Assembly (NCBI RefSeq): GCF_000365425.1
Contig: NZ_AQOV01000001.1
Coordinates: 3,286,001 to 3,350,000 of the forward strand
DNA length: 64,000 bases
Direction: 5' to 3'
DNA from: Methylomonas sp. MK1
GTDB lineage: Bacteria; Pseudomonadota; Gammaproteobacteria; Methylococcales; Methylomonadaceae
In this document: in pieces, positions 8,455-17,693 of the stretch
How the letters are laid out: every line of letters starts with the position of its first letter
How positions within the stretch are numbered: the first letter of the stretch is position 1
Made by a program: the position numbers and the translations under genes
Notes under the pieces: generated by a model
The model's input: the letters and a program-made list of their open reading frames with translations, nothing else
Databases searched by the model: none
What the model was told of the DNA's origin: nothing

Positions 8455-9936
8455 TTGAGCTCACTACGCCAACTCGTTTCGCAAACCGCCATTTACGGTC
8501 TCAGCAGTATCGTCGGCCGCTTTTTGAATTATCTGCTGGTGCCGCTGTATACCTACACTTTCAGCGCCGGCGAATACGGCGTAGTTTCCGAATTTTACGC
8601 CTATGCCGGATTTTTCGCGGTGCTGTTGGTGTTGGGTTTGGAGACCGGTTATTTCCGCTTCCGACAGCGCCCGGAATTTAGCGGCGACGAAGTCTATCGC
8701 AATGCCCTAGGCTTTCTGTTGATTACCAGTCTCGGGTTCATCACTGCAATCTACTATTGGCAAAAGCCGCTGGCCGACTGGCTACAGTATCCGCAACATC
8801 CGGAGTATTTGCTCTGGTTCGGCTGGCTTTTGGCGCTGGATGCCTTGTCGGCGCTGCCGTTCGCCCGGTTGCGCGCCGAGAACCGGGCCTGGCGTTTCGC
8901 CGGCATCAAAATGACCGAGATTTTTATCGCCATCGTATTAAATCTCCTGTTTTTGTTAGCCTGGCCCAAGTTGCAAAGCCTCTGGCCGGATAGCGAACTG
9001 GCTGCTTATTACGACCCTGAACTGGGCGTAGGTTACATATTTTTAGCCAATCTGGCAGCCAGTGTTTGCAAGTTGCTGCTGTTACTGCCGCAATTTCGCG
9101 CGGTGCGTTTCCAGCTAGACCCGCGCGTGCTCGGGCCAATGCTGCGCTATTCCCTGCCCATGGTCATCATCGGCTTTGCCGGTATGATCAACGAGATGCT
9201 GGACCGAGCGATTCTTAAAGTGCTATTGCCTTACGATTTGTCCACCAACCTGAAGATGCTGGGTATTTACGGCGCCTGCTACAAGTTGTCGATCTTGATG
9301 AGTTTGTTCGTGCAAGCCTTCCGCTATGCCGGCGAACCGTTTTTCTTTTCCTATGCCGGCCGCGCCGACGCCAAGCGAGCCTATGCGTTGGTGATGCAGT
9401 ATTTCGTGATTGCCGGGGTGTTTATATTTTTAGTGGTGATGCTGTTCATCGATCTGTTCAAATATTTTATCGGCGAAGAATATCGGGTGGGCCTGGAGGT
9501 AGTGCCGATTTTACTGATGGCTAACCTGCTGCTGGGGATTTATGTGAATCTGTCGGTCTGGTACAAGCTCAGTGACCGCACCGGCCTGGGCGCCTGGGTA
9601 TCGCTCGCCGGGGCAGGCCTGACGATTGTTTTGAATATCTGCTGGATACCGGTCTGGGGCTATGTCGGGTCGGCGTGGGCGACGCTGGTTTGTTATCTGT
9701 TTATGGTGGTTTTATCTTGGGCGTTGGGCCGGCGCTATTATCCGGTGAGCTATCCGCTCTTCAAGATCACCGGTTATTTCGGGTTGGGTTTGGCGCTATA
9801 TTTTGCCAACCGCTATCTGTTGGATACTTATCACTGGAATGTCTGGCTGGCCGGTGTCGCAGGCTTATTGCTTTATTTGAGCGTTGCGGCTTGGTTGGAT
9901 GTTAGACCGATATTGCGCAGCCGCCGACCGCATTAA
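8455..9936 (+). CDS. Polysaccharide flippase of the MOP superfamily (Wzx-like)
   Basis: The 493-aa integral membrane protein has about 12-14 helices and opens with SSLRQLVSQTAIYGLSSIVG, typical of lipopolysaccharide or O-antigen flippases. Such proteins move lipid-linked sugar units across the inner membrane. The start is a TTG; no ATG in frame gives a better one. No glycosyltransferase cluster surrounds it, so the cargo cannot be guessed. It follows the TetR gene by about 105 bp and converges on the DUF1289 gene with a 4-bp overlap. Confidence 0.85.
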   Translation: MSSLRQLVSQTAIYGLSSIVGRFLNYLLVPLYTYTFSAGEYGVVSEFYAYAGFFAVLLVLGLETGYFRFRQRPEFSGDEVYRNALGFLLITSLGFITAIYYWQKPLADWLQYPQHPEYLLWFGWLLALDALSALPFARLRAENRAWRFAGIKMTEIFIAIVLNLLFLLAWPKLQSLWPDSELAAYYDPELGVGYIFLANLAASVCKLLLLLPQFRAVRFQLDPRVLGPMLRYSLPMVIIGFAGMINEMLDRAILKVLLPYDLSTNLKMLGIYGACYKLSILMSLFVQAFRYAGEPFFFSYAGRADAKRAYALVMQYFVIAGVFIFLVVMLFIDLFKYFIGEEYRVGLEVVPILLMANLLLGIYVNLSVWYKLSDRTGLGAWVSLAGAGLTIVLNICWIPVWGYVGSAWATLVCYLFMVVLSWALGRRYYPVSYPLFKITGYFGLGLALYFANRYLLDTYHWNVWLAGVAGLLLYLSVAAWLDVRPILRSRRPH

Positions 9937-10163
9937 ATACCCGGCAACTGTTCGGAATAGAAAGGCCCGAGTCGGCGCGTTTTTAAAATATCGATGCGGC
10001 GCTCCGCAACGCGCTGCAAAAACAAATGACGTGTCTGCGCGTCTGCGGTAGACCAAAGGCGGATTTCCTCCAGGGAACGGAAGCAGCCCAGGCAAATATC
10101 GTCGTCGTTTAGGCAACAGTTTCTGACGCACGGCGATGCCGGAAGATTTTCGGAGTTAATCAT
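9933..10163 (-). CDS. DUF1289 family cysteine-rich small protein
   Basis: This is a 76-aa protein with the DUF1289 cysteine pattern SPCVRNCCL and ICLGCFRSLEEI (C12, C16, C17, C24, C27), probably binding a metal. Its ATG overlaps the stop of ribF by 4 bp (ATGA), so it is translated with ribF. Members of this family are often annotated as Fe-S or zinc proteins of unknown role. No further function can be claimed. Confidence 0.85.
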   Translation of the reverse strand: MINSENLPASPCVRNCCLNDDDICLGCFRSLEEIRLWSTADAQTRHLFLQRVAERRIDILKTRRLGPFYSEQLPGI

Positions 10164-11104
10164 TGCCTTTCCACCGTTTGACTAAAAAATTGCTGTGCTT
10201 GTTCGACATCCCGACTGATTTGCAGTTTCAACTCGCTCAGCGAGGCAAAACGGATTTCATCGCGCAGCTTCTTTTTAAAATGTACTTCAACATAAAGCCC
10301 GTAAATATCTTGGTTGAAGTTAAATAAATGCGTTTCCAAAACTACTTTGGCGCCGCCGTCGAAAGTGGGCCGTGTGCCGACATTGGCCACCCCCTGATAT
10401 TCGGCACCGTCAACCCCGGTCATCGTCACCGCAAACACGCCGACGATAGGCGTGTTTTTCCGAAACATCCGCACATTAGCAGTCGGAAAGCCCAGTTCTC
10501 GGCCGCGCTTGTCGCCGTGCGCGACCCGGCCACAGACCGAATAATCCCGGCCCAGCATCAGTTTGGCTTGCTCAAGTTGACCTTCGCCTAGGGCATCGCG
10601 TATCAAAGTACTACTGACTCTTAGCCCGGCCAATTCAAAAGAATGACTGTCTTCCACCGCAAAGCCGTGTTCCTGGCCGCGATGCTGCAACAGCGCAAAA
10701 TTGCCGCGCCGCGCCTTGCCGAAGTGAAAATCGTCGCCAACCACCAAATGCTTGACGCGCAAGCGCTCGACCAAAATGTCGCGAATGAAATGCTCGGCAT
10801 CGCAATCGGCGAGGCTGCGGTTAAAGGGTAAAACCAGTAATTCGTCGACAGGTAATTTAGCAAATTGAATCGTTTTCTCGCGCAACCGGGTCAATCTGGA
10901 CGGCGCATGATCGCCAAGAAAATACTCTAAAGGCTGAGGCTCGAAGACCATGGCTACGGTCGGTAAGTTCAGACGCCGGCCGTGCTCGGCCAGCTTTTCG
11001 ATCACCAGCCGATGCCCAAGATGCAGGCCGTCGAAATTGCCTATGGTCAACACGCAGCCGTCGCGTAACGGCTCAAGATGATTCAAACCCCGAATTAAGC
11101 GCAT
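10160..11104 (-). CDS. ribF: Bifunctional riboflavin kinase / FAD synthetase
   Basis: The 314-aa protein makes FMN from riboflavin and then FAD. The N-terminal nucleotidyltransferase domain shows GNFDGLHLGH (residues 22-31) and the KMSKS-like VSSTLIRDAL. The C-terminal kinase domain begins about 180 with GRVAHGDKRGRELGFPTAN and continues with NVGTRPTF. Length and order are standard. In many gammaproteobacteria ribF lies between murJ or rpsT and ileS; here it is instead followed by a DUF1289 gene and faces a LOG gene. Confidence 0.96.
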   Translation of the reverse strand: MRLIRGLNHLEPLRDGCVLTIGNFDGLHLGHRLVIEKLAEHGRRLNLPTVAMVFEPQPLEYFLGDHAPSRLTRLREKTIQFAKLPVDELLVLPFNRSLADCDAEHFIRDILVERLRVKHLVVGDDFHFGKARRGNFALLQHRGQEHGFAVEDSHSFELAGLRVSSTLIRDALGEGQLEQAKLMLGRDYSVCGRVAHGDKRGRELGFPTANVRMFRKNTPIVGVFAVTMTGVDGAEYQGVANVGTRPTFDGGAKVVLETHLFNFNQDIYGLYVEVHFKKKLRDEIRFASLSELKLQISRDVEQAQQFFSQTVERQ

Positions 11105-11260
11105 GATGCCTGTCTGACTAAAAAGGCTAATTCTATCAGTAACAGCCGGTGAGCGACCATGTCGGCAGTGACCAACACATTTGGCGGCAGTAAAATTCGT
11201 CTTGTCGCAGCATGATTTTCCAACGAATATAAGTCACCCTGATTCTTCGGCATACCCGAC

Positions 11261-11851
11261 ATGACAACGATAAACAGTATTTGTATCTATTGCGGTTCCA
11301 GCCCTGGCCGGATTGAGGCATACGGCACGGCCGCCCAAGCCTTGGCCGCCGAGCTGGTCAGCCGTAATATCCGCTTGGTATACGGCGGGGCCGGGATCGG
11401 CATTATGGGTATGGTCGCGGACCAGGTCTTAAAGCTCGGCGGCCAAGCGATTGGCGTTATTCCCAAGGCCTTGGCGCACAAGGAGGTCGCCCATCCCAAT
11501 CTGACTGAATTGCACGTCACCGAATCCATGCACGAACGAAAGATGCTGATGGCCGAACTGGCGGACGGCTTTATCGCGCTGCCCGGCGGTATCGGCACCC
11601 TGGAGGAATTATTCGAAATTTGGACCTGGGCGCAGCTGGGTTTTCATCAAAAACCCTGCGGCGTTTTAAATGTGGCGGGCTATTACGATGCCTTGATTAG
11701 CTTTCTGGATCATGTTGCTGCCGAGCAATTCGTCAAGCCGCATCATCGGGCCATGTTAATGGTCGAGGCCGATCCAAATTTGTTGCTGGACCGCTATGTC
11801 AATTATCAGCCGCCTGCTGTAAAACATTGGGTGAACAAACACGAAACCTGA
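11261..11851 (+). CDS. LOG family protein (cytokinin riboside 5'-monophosphate phosphoribohydrolase-like)
   Basis: The 196-aa Rossmann-fold protein has the two LOG family motifs, YGGAGIGIMG and PGGIGTLEE, with the substrate-binding ESMHERKMLMAE helix between them. Enzymes of this family release ribose 5-phosphate from nucleoside monophosphates. It was formerly called lysine decarboxylase by similarity, which is wrong for this size. The natural substrate in bacteria is often unclear. It is divergent from ribF. Confidence 0.9.
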   Translation: MTTINSICIYCGSSPGRIEAYGTAAQALAAELVSRNIRLVYGGAGIGIMGMVADQVLKLGGQAIGVIPKALAHKEVAHPNLTELHVTESMHERKMLMAELADGFIALPGGIGTLEELFEIWTWAQLGFHQKPCGVLNVAGYYDALISFLDHVAAEQFVKPHHRAMLMVEADPNLLLDRYVNYQPPAVKHWVNKHET

Positions 11852-11952
11852 ACAAACGCGCCAGTCTGCGTCCGGGTTATTTTTATGCGGATTGAGAGTT
11901 TGCAGTCTTGGACTATCATCGACAGTATGTAATACGCGATTTTTAAGGTTTG

Positions 11953-12843
11953 ATGAATATGGCTAAGGTAAACGGCAAAAAATTGAATCGCAGAGTGGCT
12001 TTTCGCATTTATGAGCAAGCCAATCTTTTCTACCGCAAGCTTGATCATGATGGGCAACTGCAAGCGCCGGAAAACTTCGATGATTTGCTACACAATAATC
12101 CGCCCGACATCGACCAAGCGTTACCCGATTCGCAAAGCAGGGAAAACGACACGCTAAACGTCAATATCAGTGCCAGCGGTATCGCCTTTACCTCGCAAGA
12201 GCCGCTGCAAGCCGGCGATTATCTGATGCTGCGGATATTGCTGTTATCCAGCATGACCGCAATCATGACCTGCTGTAAGGTGGTGTATTGCAAACTCAGC
12301 AACCCCTACGAAAACGACCGTTATCCGTATTTAATCGGCGCCCAATTCGTCAATCTGACGCCGGAAGATACGGCGCTGTTAAGCAAACATATCGACAGAA
12401 CCAAAAAACAACAGTGGGCCGTTAACGGCGTGCTGCTAAGCTTGGTCTTATTCGTCCTGGCGATGCCGGATGCCGCATTCGGGCTGTTAATGGGCTTGGT
12501 CCATCATATTTTCGAAGTGGTTTTACACGTCATACACTTGATCTTCGAGTATGCCGAATACAATCTGGACCATGTCATCGAGCATGCATTCCATACCGAT
12601 ACCCACACTACCCAAGTCATCGTGTTTTATATTCTGTGCACGGTCGGCCTGATCGGTCTTTTCTTTCTTTGGCGTATTGTTCCGCATAACTGTCGGCGGG
12701 CGGGCAATAGTCTGATAGCCTTCTGGTGCCGCAAAAAAGCCAGTTGTCTTTACTTTTGGGGCCAGCAAGCGCTGGTGGATAAGGTCAAGATTGTCGGAAT
12801 CGGCGTTATAGCCGTTACTGGCTATGCCTATTTTGGGATGTGA
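11953..12843 (+). CDS. PilZ-domain membrane protein with a histidine-rich segment
   Basis: The protein is 296 aa. The N-terminal part (about 1-140) opens with NRRVAFRIYEQANLFYR and then NISASGIAF, the pattern of PilZ domains (R-xxx-R ... N-x-S-x-x-G), so it may bind cyclic di-GMP. Three or four membrane helices follow (about 155-180, 225-248, 275-294). Between the first two lies an unusual histidine-rich amphipathic stretch with about ten His residues (VHHIFEVVLHVIHLIFE, then HVIEHAFHTDTHTT). The ATG at 11953 has AAGG just upstream; the ATG at 11959 is possible. The target of the signal is unknown. Confidence 0.7.
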   Translation: MNMAKVNGKKLNRRVAFRIYEQANLFYRKLDHDGQLQAPENFDDLLHNNPPDIDQALPDSQSRENDTLNVNISASGIAFTSQEPLQAGDYLMLRILLLSSMTAIMTCCKVVYCKLSNPYENDRYPYLIGAQFVNLTPEDTALLSKHIDRTKKQQWAVNGVLLSLVLFVLAMPDAAFGLLMGLVHHIFEVVLHVIHLIFEYAEYNLDHVIEHAFHTDTHTTQVIVFYILCTVGLIGLFFLWRIVPHNCRRAGNSLIAFWCRKKASCLYFWGQQALVDKVKIVGIGVIAVTGYAYFGM

Positions 12844-12921
12844 CTGTGTTGCTTATTCGGGGTTGCGTTTCTCCCCTGAATTTAGGCTGGACCGACGTAA
12901 CAGCCCAGCCCTGTTCAAGCT

Positions 12922-13278
12922 TTAAAGCGCTTTATACAGTTCGATAGTCTTGGTCAATTCTTCGGTTGCTTTGGCTACGTTACCGCTTTTAGACAGGATC
13001 TGTCCTTGCATCAAAGATGCGTGGGCTTTTTTCGCGGCTTCGGAGTTGCCGGCAATTGTTTCGGAGCTGGTTCTGGCGGCTTTCAGATGAATCTGCGCGG
13101 CGGAGAAATCACTTTTGCTGATTTCAACCAGCGCTTTTTCGATGTGAGCGATAATGCCGGCGCTACCGGATTGCGCTGCGGCAGCTGGTGCTTCTTCAGC
13201 AGCAAATGCGCAAACGTTGGTCAGACTCAAAGAAGCTGCCAATGACAAGGTTAATACTGCTTTTGTAAATAATTTCAT
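12922..13278 (-). CDS. Small secreted helical protein of unknown function
   Basis: This 118-aa protein has a signal peptide cut near CAFAAEEAP, then a short Ala-rich linker and helices resembling two TPR-like hairpins (IEKALVEISKSDFSAAQIHL, and GNVAKATEELTKTIELYKAL at the end). It is probably periplasmic. It lies alone between a convergent PilZ gene and a 400-bp spacer. Function not recognised. Confidence 0.7.
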   Translation of the reverse strand: MKLFTKAVLTLSLAASLSLTNVCAFAAEEAPAAAAQSGSAGIIAHIEKALVEISKSDFSAAQIHLKAARTSSETIAGNSEAAKKAHASLMQGQILSKSGNVAKATEELTKTIELYKAL

Positions 13279-13687
13279 TAAGTAGATTTTGTGTGATGGT
13301 TAATAGGTCCAATGCCCTAAAAAACACGTCATCACAGAATAGATTTTTTGTACCGGCAACTTATTAGGTCTAAGTTCGTCTTGAAATAGCACCGGCACAG
13401 CACCTTTTGCCATATAGCCGACAAGAGGCTTGAAGCAAATCCATGCTGATTGGAAGTATCTTTTTTCCTACTGGGTCCAATTGAAAAACTTTATTGTTTC
13501 TCAGGGACCATCATAACGGATTTAGCGCGCCTGCAACGGACCATTTGCACAGGGTGGTTGCGACAAGTTGCCGCAGTGCTCCGATTCGCTGTTTTCTAAG
13601 GTGCAATTCGCGCCCTATCGCCATCACCACGCCCTGTCCGGCAATCATTTATAATGCCCAACAGCCTTTTTGCCGTATTCAGTCATC
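13279..13687. other. Gene-free stretch between two divergent genes
   Basis: About 410 bp without a convincing ORF. It contains a TATAAT at 13650-13655, which may be the -10 box for the radical SAM gene, though no good -35 matches it. Nothing else was recognised. Confidence 0.35.
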
Positions 13688-14680
13688 ATGATAGACACCC
13701 TTTATATAGAATCCGCTATCGAGCAGCATCCGCGCGTAGCGACGATTCGGCGGCGTTTTCCGCAAGCGCGGACGGTGGTCTGCGAGCGATTCGGCGAGGT
13801 GTTTAATCCCAAGGCGCAAAACTTTCGTTTACAAAAACAGCATCCGGCCCTGATTCTGGCGGAAAAATACCAAAAGTTCGTGTTGCCGGCGCCGGCTGGC
13901 TATGGCATTGGCGGCCAGCGCAATTATTACTTTTCGCACATGCTGAATTGCTTGTACGACTGCCGATATTGCTTTTTACAGGGCATGTATCAGTCGGCCA
14001 ATTACGTGCTGTTTGTGAATTACGAGGATTTTCAAGAACAGATTCGCCATATTTGCCGGGAGACGCCGGATCAGGATGTGTACTTTTTCTCTGGCTACGA
14101 TTGCGACAGCTTGGCTTTCGAACCGGTCACCGACTTTGCCGAACAGTTTCTGCCGGTATTTGCCGAATTGCCCAATGCCTGGCTGGAGTTGCGCACCAAG
14201 AGTACGCAAATCAGAAGTTTGTTGAATCGGGACGTGGTGCCGCGCTGTGTGGTGGCCTTCAGCCTATCGCCGGATGCGGTGGCCGAGAAGGTGGAAGCGA
14301 AAGCGCCGAATGTGGCCAAGCGTATCGAAGCGGCGGCTAAATTACAGCAACAAGATTGGCAAATTGGTTTGCGTTTTGATCCGTTAATTTATCAGCACGA
14401 CTACCGCCAGCAATACCGGGCCTTGTTCGAGCAAGTCTTTGCGGCAATCGATGCCCAGGCCTTGCACTCGGTCAGCTTGGGTGTGTTTCGATTGCCGGAG
14501 CAATATTTCAAAAAAATCCATAAGCTGTACCCGGATGAAAAGCTCTTCGCCAGCCCGCTGCAAACCGCGTCCGGCATGGTGTCTTATCGTGCCGACCTGG
14601 AGCAGGCGATGATGGCCGACTGCTCACAAATGTTGCTGGAATACATCCCGCAAAGCGCTTTTTTTCCATGCACGCTCTAA
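13688..14680 (+). CDS. Spore photoproduct lyase-like radical SAM protein
   Basis: The 330-aa protein carries the SPL-family radical SAM cluster motif CLYDCRYC (C88, C92, C95; spacing CxxxCxxC), followed by FLQGMYQSANYVLFVNYED and a TIM-barrel-like body with ELRTKS and GLRFDPLIY. In spore formers this family splits thymine spore photoproduct in DNA; this organism class does not sporulate, so the substrate is probably a different DNA lesion or unknown. A cysteine near the C terminus (FFPC) could be the hydrogen donor, an inference only. I start at the ATG at 13688, not the TTG at 13670. It overlaps the SDR gene by 13 bp, so both are likely one transcript. Confidence 0.85.
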   Translation: MIDTLYIESAIEQHPRVATIRRRFPQARTVVCERFGEVFNPKAQNFRLQKQHPALILAEKYQKFVLPAPAGYGIGGQRNYYFSHMLNCLYDCRYCFLQGMYQSANYVLFVNYEDFQEQIRHICRETPDQDVYFFSGYDCDSLAFEPVTDFAEQFLPVFAELPNAWLELRTKSTQIRSLLNRDVVPRCVVAFSLSPDAVAEKVEAKAPNVAKRIEAAAKLQQQDWQIGLRFDPLIYQHDYRQQYRALFEQVFAAIDAQALHSVSLGVFRLPEQYFKKIHKLYPDEKLFASPLQTASGMVSYRADLEQAMMADCSQMLLEYIPQSAFFPCTL

Positions 14681-15381
14681 AGCGCACGGTACTGGTGACG
14701 GGCGCCAGTTCCGGTATCGGCCGGGCAATTGCGCGGCAATTGTTGGCGCAAGGTCATCAAGTGATTGGCACATCGCGCGACTGCCGGAAGTTTTTCAAAC
14801 ATCACCCCAATTTTATCGGCCTCGAGCTGGATCTGGCTAAATTAGCCGGCGTTCCGCCGTTTGCCAAACAACTGCAAAGTGATTTCCCGGCACTGGATGC
14901 GGTGGTCTTCGCCGCCGGTTTCGGCCAATTCGGCGGCCTGGAGCAATTTTCATACGCACAAATCGAAACCTTGATGACCGTAAACTTCACTGCCCAGGCC
15001 TGTCTGACGCGGGCGTTGTTACCGACACTAAAGCAAAAATCACATGCCAACCTGGTGTATATCGGTTCGGAAGCGGCTTTAAAAGGCAGCCGCAACGGCA
15101 GCATCTATTGCGCCAGCAAATTTGCGTTGCGCGGCTTTAGTCAGGCCTTGCGCGATGAATGCGGCAAAAGCTCTGTGCGGGTGTCCTTGGTCAATCCGGG
15201 CATGGTCGATACCGCGTTTTTTGATACATTGTCGTTCGCACCCGGTAAACAGTCCGGCCAAGCCCTGATGGCTGAGGATGTTGCCGATGCTGTTGCTTAT
15301 ATCCTGCAAGCCGGCTCGCATTGCGTGATAGACGAAATCAATCTAAATCCCTCCAGCAAAGTGATCGAATTTAAGAAATAA
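14668..15381 (+). CDS. Short-chain dehydrogenase/reductase (SDR)
   Basis: The 237-aa classical SDR shows the nucleotide-binding TGASSGIGRA, the catalytic serine in YIGSEAALKG and the YCASK (YxxxK) motif. The loop after strand 2 (TSRDCRK) suggests NADP(H). The substrate is unknown. It overlaps the SPL-like gene and ends 6 bp before the K+ channel gene, placing it inside a tight run of five genes. Whether it cooperates with the radical SAM enzyme is only suggested by the overlap. Confidence 0.9.
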   Translation: MHALKRTVLVTGASSGIGRAIARQLLAQGHQVIGTSRDCRKFFKHHPNFIGLELDLAKLAGVPPFAKQLQSDFPALDAVVFAAGFGQFGGLEQFSYAQIETLMTVNFTAQACLTRALLPTLKQKSHANLVYIGSEAALKGSRNGSIYCASKFALRGFSQALRDECGKSSVRVSLVNPGMVDTAFFDTLSFAPGKQSGQALMAEDVADAVAYILQAGSHCVIDEINLNPSSKVIEFKK

Positions 15382-15387
15382 CCCTAG

Positions 15388-16992
15388 ATGCTAGCCAAAC
15401 TGATTGTTTATTGCGCGTACTACTTAAAATCCGCCGATTGGTATCGGTCAGCCAAGCTGTTTTTTTACGATCTGCTGGAAAACAGTCATAGCCGGAAGAA
15501 GAAGTATTTCGACGCGACGATGATAGCCCTGCTGATTTTGAGCGTAATTTTTCTGATTTACGACATCGAACACGAAGACAGCAAAATGGGCGGCTATTTC
15601 GAGCTGGCGATTCTGATGGTGTTTATCGTCGAATATTGCCTGCGGGGCTGGATTTACTCCGACACCTACAAAGTAATCATCGAGGAATATGAGAAAGCGC
15701 TGTATTTGAACCTGGATTTCAATCTGCTCGGGGTGTTTCGCAAAGCCTTTGTCAGGGATATGGAGTACATCACTTCGCCGTTCGCAATCATCGACATTCT
15801 GGCCATTTTGCCCAGTTACCGGCCGCTGGCGATCTTGCGCATTTTCATCATATTCCGGCTGTTTAAGCTATTCCGTTATTCCAATAGCGCCAAATTGTTT
15901 GCCGACGCCTTGGCCAGCAAGCGCTTCGAATTGATGACATTGTTGATCTTCACCTGCTTTCTGGTGTTTATCGCCAGCGTGTCGATTTATATGTTCGAGT
16001 ACCAAGCCACCAACAGCGGTATTCATAATTTATTCGACGCCTTTTATTGGACCATTGTTACCTTGGCCACGGTGGGTTTTGGCGACATTACCCCGCAGAC
16101 CACCGGCGGCCGCTGGGTGACGATTTTTTTGATACTGGCCAGCTTGGGAGTGCTGTCGTTCTTCACCTCCATCCTGATCGCCGCGTTCAGCGAGAAAATG
16201 TTGTCAATGCGCGAGAGCCGCACCTATGCCCAACTTGAGCGTTACGATAGCTTCATCATCATTTGCGGTTTTGGTCGGGTCGGCCAGGAGATCGCCCGCC
16301 ATTTGCAGAACGACCGACAGAAGTTTTTAATCATTGATCGAGTGCCTGAACGAATCGAGTTAGCCAAGAAGCGTGGTTATCTGGCGATAGAAAGCGATGC
16401 CAGTAACAATGAAGTGTTGATCAACGCCGGTATTTGCCGCGGCGCCAGCGCTATCTTGTGCATCACCGGCGACGATGTGATAAATGTTTATGTGACGTTA
16501 ACCAGCCGGCATTTGAATAAAAACCTGCGCATTATTTCCCGTGCCAATCGGCACGATAACGTTAACAAGCTTTATCAGGCCGGCGCTGATAACGTCATCA
16601 GGCCGTTTGAGATTGCCGGTTTGCTGGCGGCGGAATTTGTTGGGCAGCCCGTCGCTTTTGAGGCCATCTCCGGTATTTTGCATAACCAAACCGAGACGGT
16701 AATGGAGTCGGTATTGGTCAGCGAAAAGTCGCCTTTGGATAATCAACAAATCGGTCAACTGGATTTACAGCAACGAAAGCTTACCTTGTTGGGCGTGATC
16801 AGCGACAATCCGATTCATCTGAAACATAAGAATAAATATCAGGTTAAGCAGCAACATTTTTATTTCAATCCGGAAGTGGACTTTATTCTGCGGCATGGCG
16901 ATATGCTGGTGTTATTGGGCCGTAAGTACGGCATCGATCATTTTCGCGATCAAGTGGAACAACGCCGTCTATTCAGCAGGAAGCCCAAATGA
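15388..16992 (+). CDS. Voltage-sensor-type potassium channel with RCK (TrkA-N/TrkA-C) domain
   Basis: The 534-aa protein has six membrane helices: S1-S4 as a voltage-sensor-like unit (S4 LRIFIIFRLFKLFR with spaced Arg/Lys), then a pore with the selectivity filter TVGFGD (228-233) and S6. The cytosolic part begins a Rossmann RCK domain at GFGRVG (about 294) and ends with a TrkA-C domain (about 430-530). It should conduct K+ gated by voltage and a bound ligand. The next gene encodes a second RCK domain and overlaps by 4 bp, so the two products probably form one gating ring. A long loop of about 50 residues between S2 and S3 is unusual. Confidence 0.88.
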   Translation: MLAKLIVYCAYYLKSADWYRSAKLFFYDLLENSHSRKKKYFDATMIALLILSVIFLIYDIEHEDSKMGGYFELAILMVFIVEYCLRGWIYSDTYKVIIEEYEKALYLNLDFNLLGVFRKAFVRDMEYITSPFAIIDILAILPSYRPLAILRIFIIFRLFKLFRYSNSAKLFADALASKRFELMTLLIFTCFLVFIASVSIYMFEYQATNSGIHNLFDAFYWTIVTLATVGFGDITPQTTGGRWVTIFLILASLGVLSFFTSILIAAFSEKMLSMRESRTYAQLERYDSFIIICGFGRVGQEIARHLQNDRQKFLIIDRVPERIELAKKRGYLAIESDASNNEVLINAGICRGASAILCITGDDVINVYVTLTSRHLNKNLRIISRANRHDNVNKLYQAGADNVIRPFEIAGLLAAEFVGQPVAFEAISGILHNQTETVMESVLVSEKSPLDNQQIGQLDLQQRKLTLLGVISDNPIHLKHKNKYQVKQQHFYFNPEVDFILRHGDMLVLLGRKYGIDHFRDQVEQRRLFSRKPK

Positions 16993-17693
16993 AAAACGTC
17001 GCCGTATTCGGTTACAACCGGCTGTCGTTCGAGGCCATTAGCCGGCTGGACAAAGAGCTGTATCAAATCACCGTCATCGATCACGACCCGGCCAAAGCTA
17101 CGCTTGCCCGTGAAAACGGCTTTGAAACCGCCAACATCGATTTCCGTAGCGATGACGATTTGAAGCTGATCGGCATCGGCGCGCATATCGATACACTATT
17201 TTGCTTTTTCGACACGGATTCGGAAAATGTATTTCTGACACTGTCGGCGCGGGCGCTGGATAAGCAGTTGAATATCGTCGCGATTGTCGATAGCCCTGAG
17301 TCGGCGGAAAAGCTGTTGGCGGCCGGCGCCAACAAGATTATCGACCCTTACGAAATCTGCGGGCGCAAGATTCACGACATGCTGAAGCGGCCGGATATCA
17401 ACGATATTTTTGATCATACGGTGTTCGGCAGGCACGATTTGCACCTAGCCGAAGTGACGATTCCGGAAAACAGTTATCTGGAAAACACTCATGTCACAGA
17501 GTTACAGCTGAGTTCGCAGTACAATTTGATATTGATCGGTATCGTCAATAAGCAGGTTAGCGAACAACTACACTTTGTAGTTGAGGAATTCGACCGCCGC
17601 TTAAGCGTTGGCGATATCTTGGTTATTTTGGGTCCCTCGCGGGAAATTAGAGCATTCAAAAAAGACGTCGAAAATGAGTTTTGTAAAATTTAG
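16989..17693 (+). CDS. Separate RCK (TrkA-like) regulatory subunit
   Basis: The 234-aa soluble protein has TrkA-N fold (residues 1-125) and TrkA-C (about 150-230). The nucleotide loop is degenerate: GYNRLS replaces GxGxxG, so it may bind NAD(H) weakly or not at all, although the acidic end of the second strand (VIDHD) is kept. The start overlaps the channel gene by 4 bp (ATGA), giving coupled translation. It most likely supplies the second RCK domain of the channel gating ring, as in two-RCK channels where both are on one chain. Confidence 0.85.
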   Translation: MKNVAVFGYNRLSFEAISRLDKELYQITVIDHDPAKATLARENGFETANIDFRSDDDLKLIGIGAHIDTLFCFFDTDSENVFLTLSARALDKQLNIVAIVDSPESAEKLLAAGANKIIDPYEICGRKIHDMLKRPDINDIFDHTVFGRHDLHLAEVTIPENSYLENTHVTELQLSSQYNLILIGIVNKQVSEQLHFVVEEFDRRLSVGDILVILGPSREIRAFKKDVENEFCKI

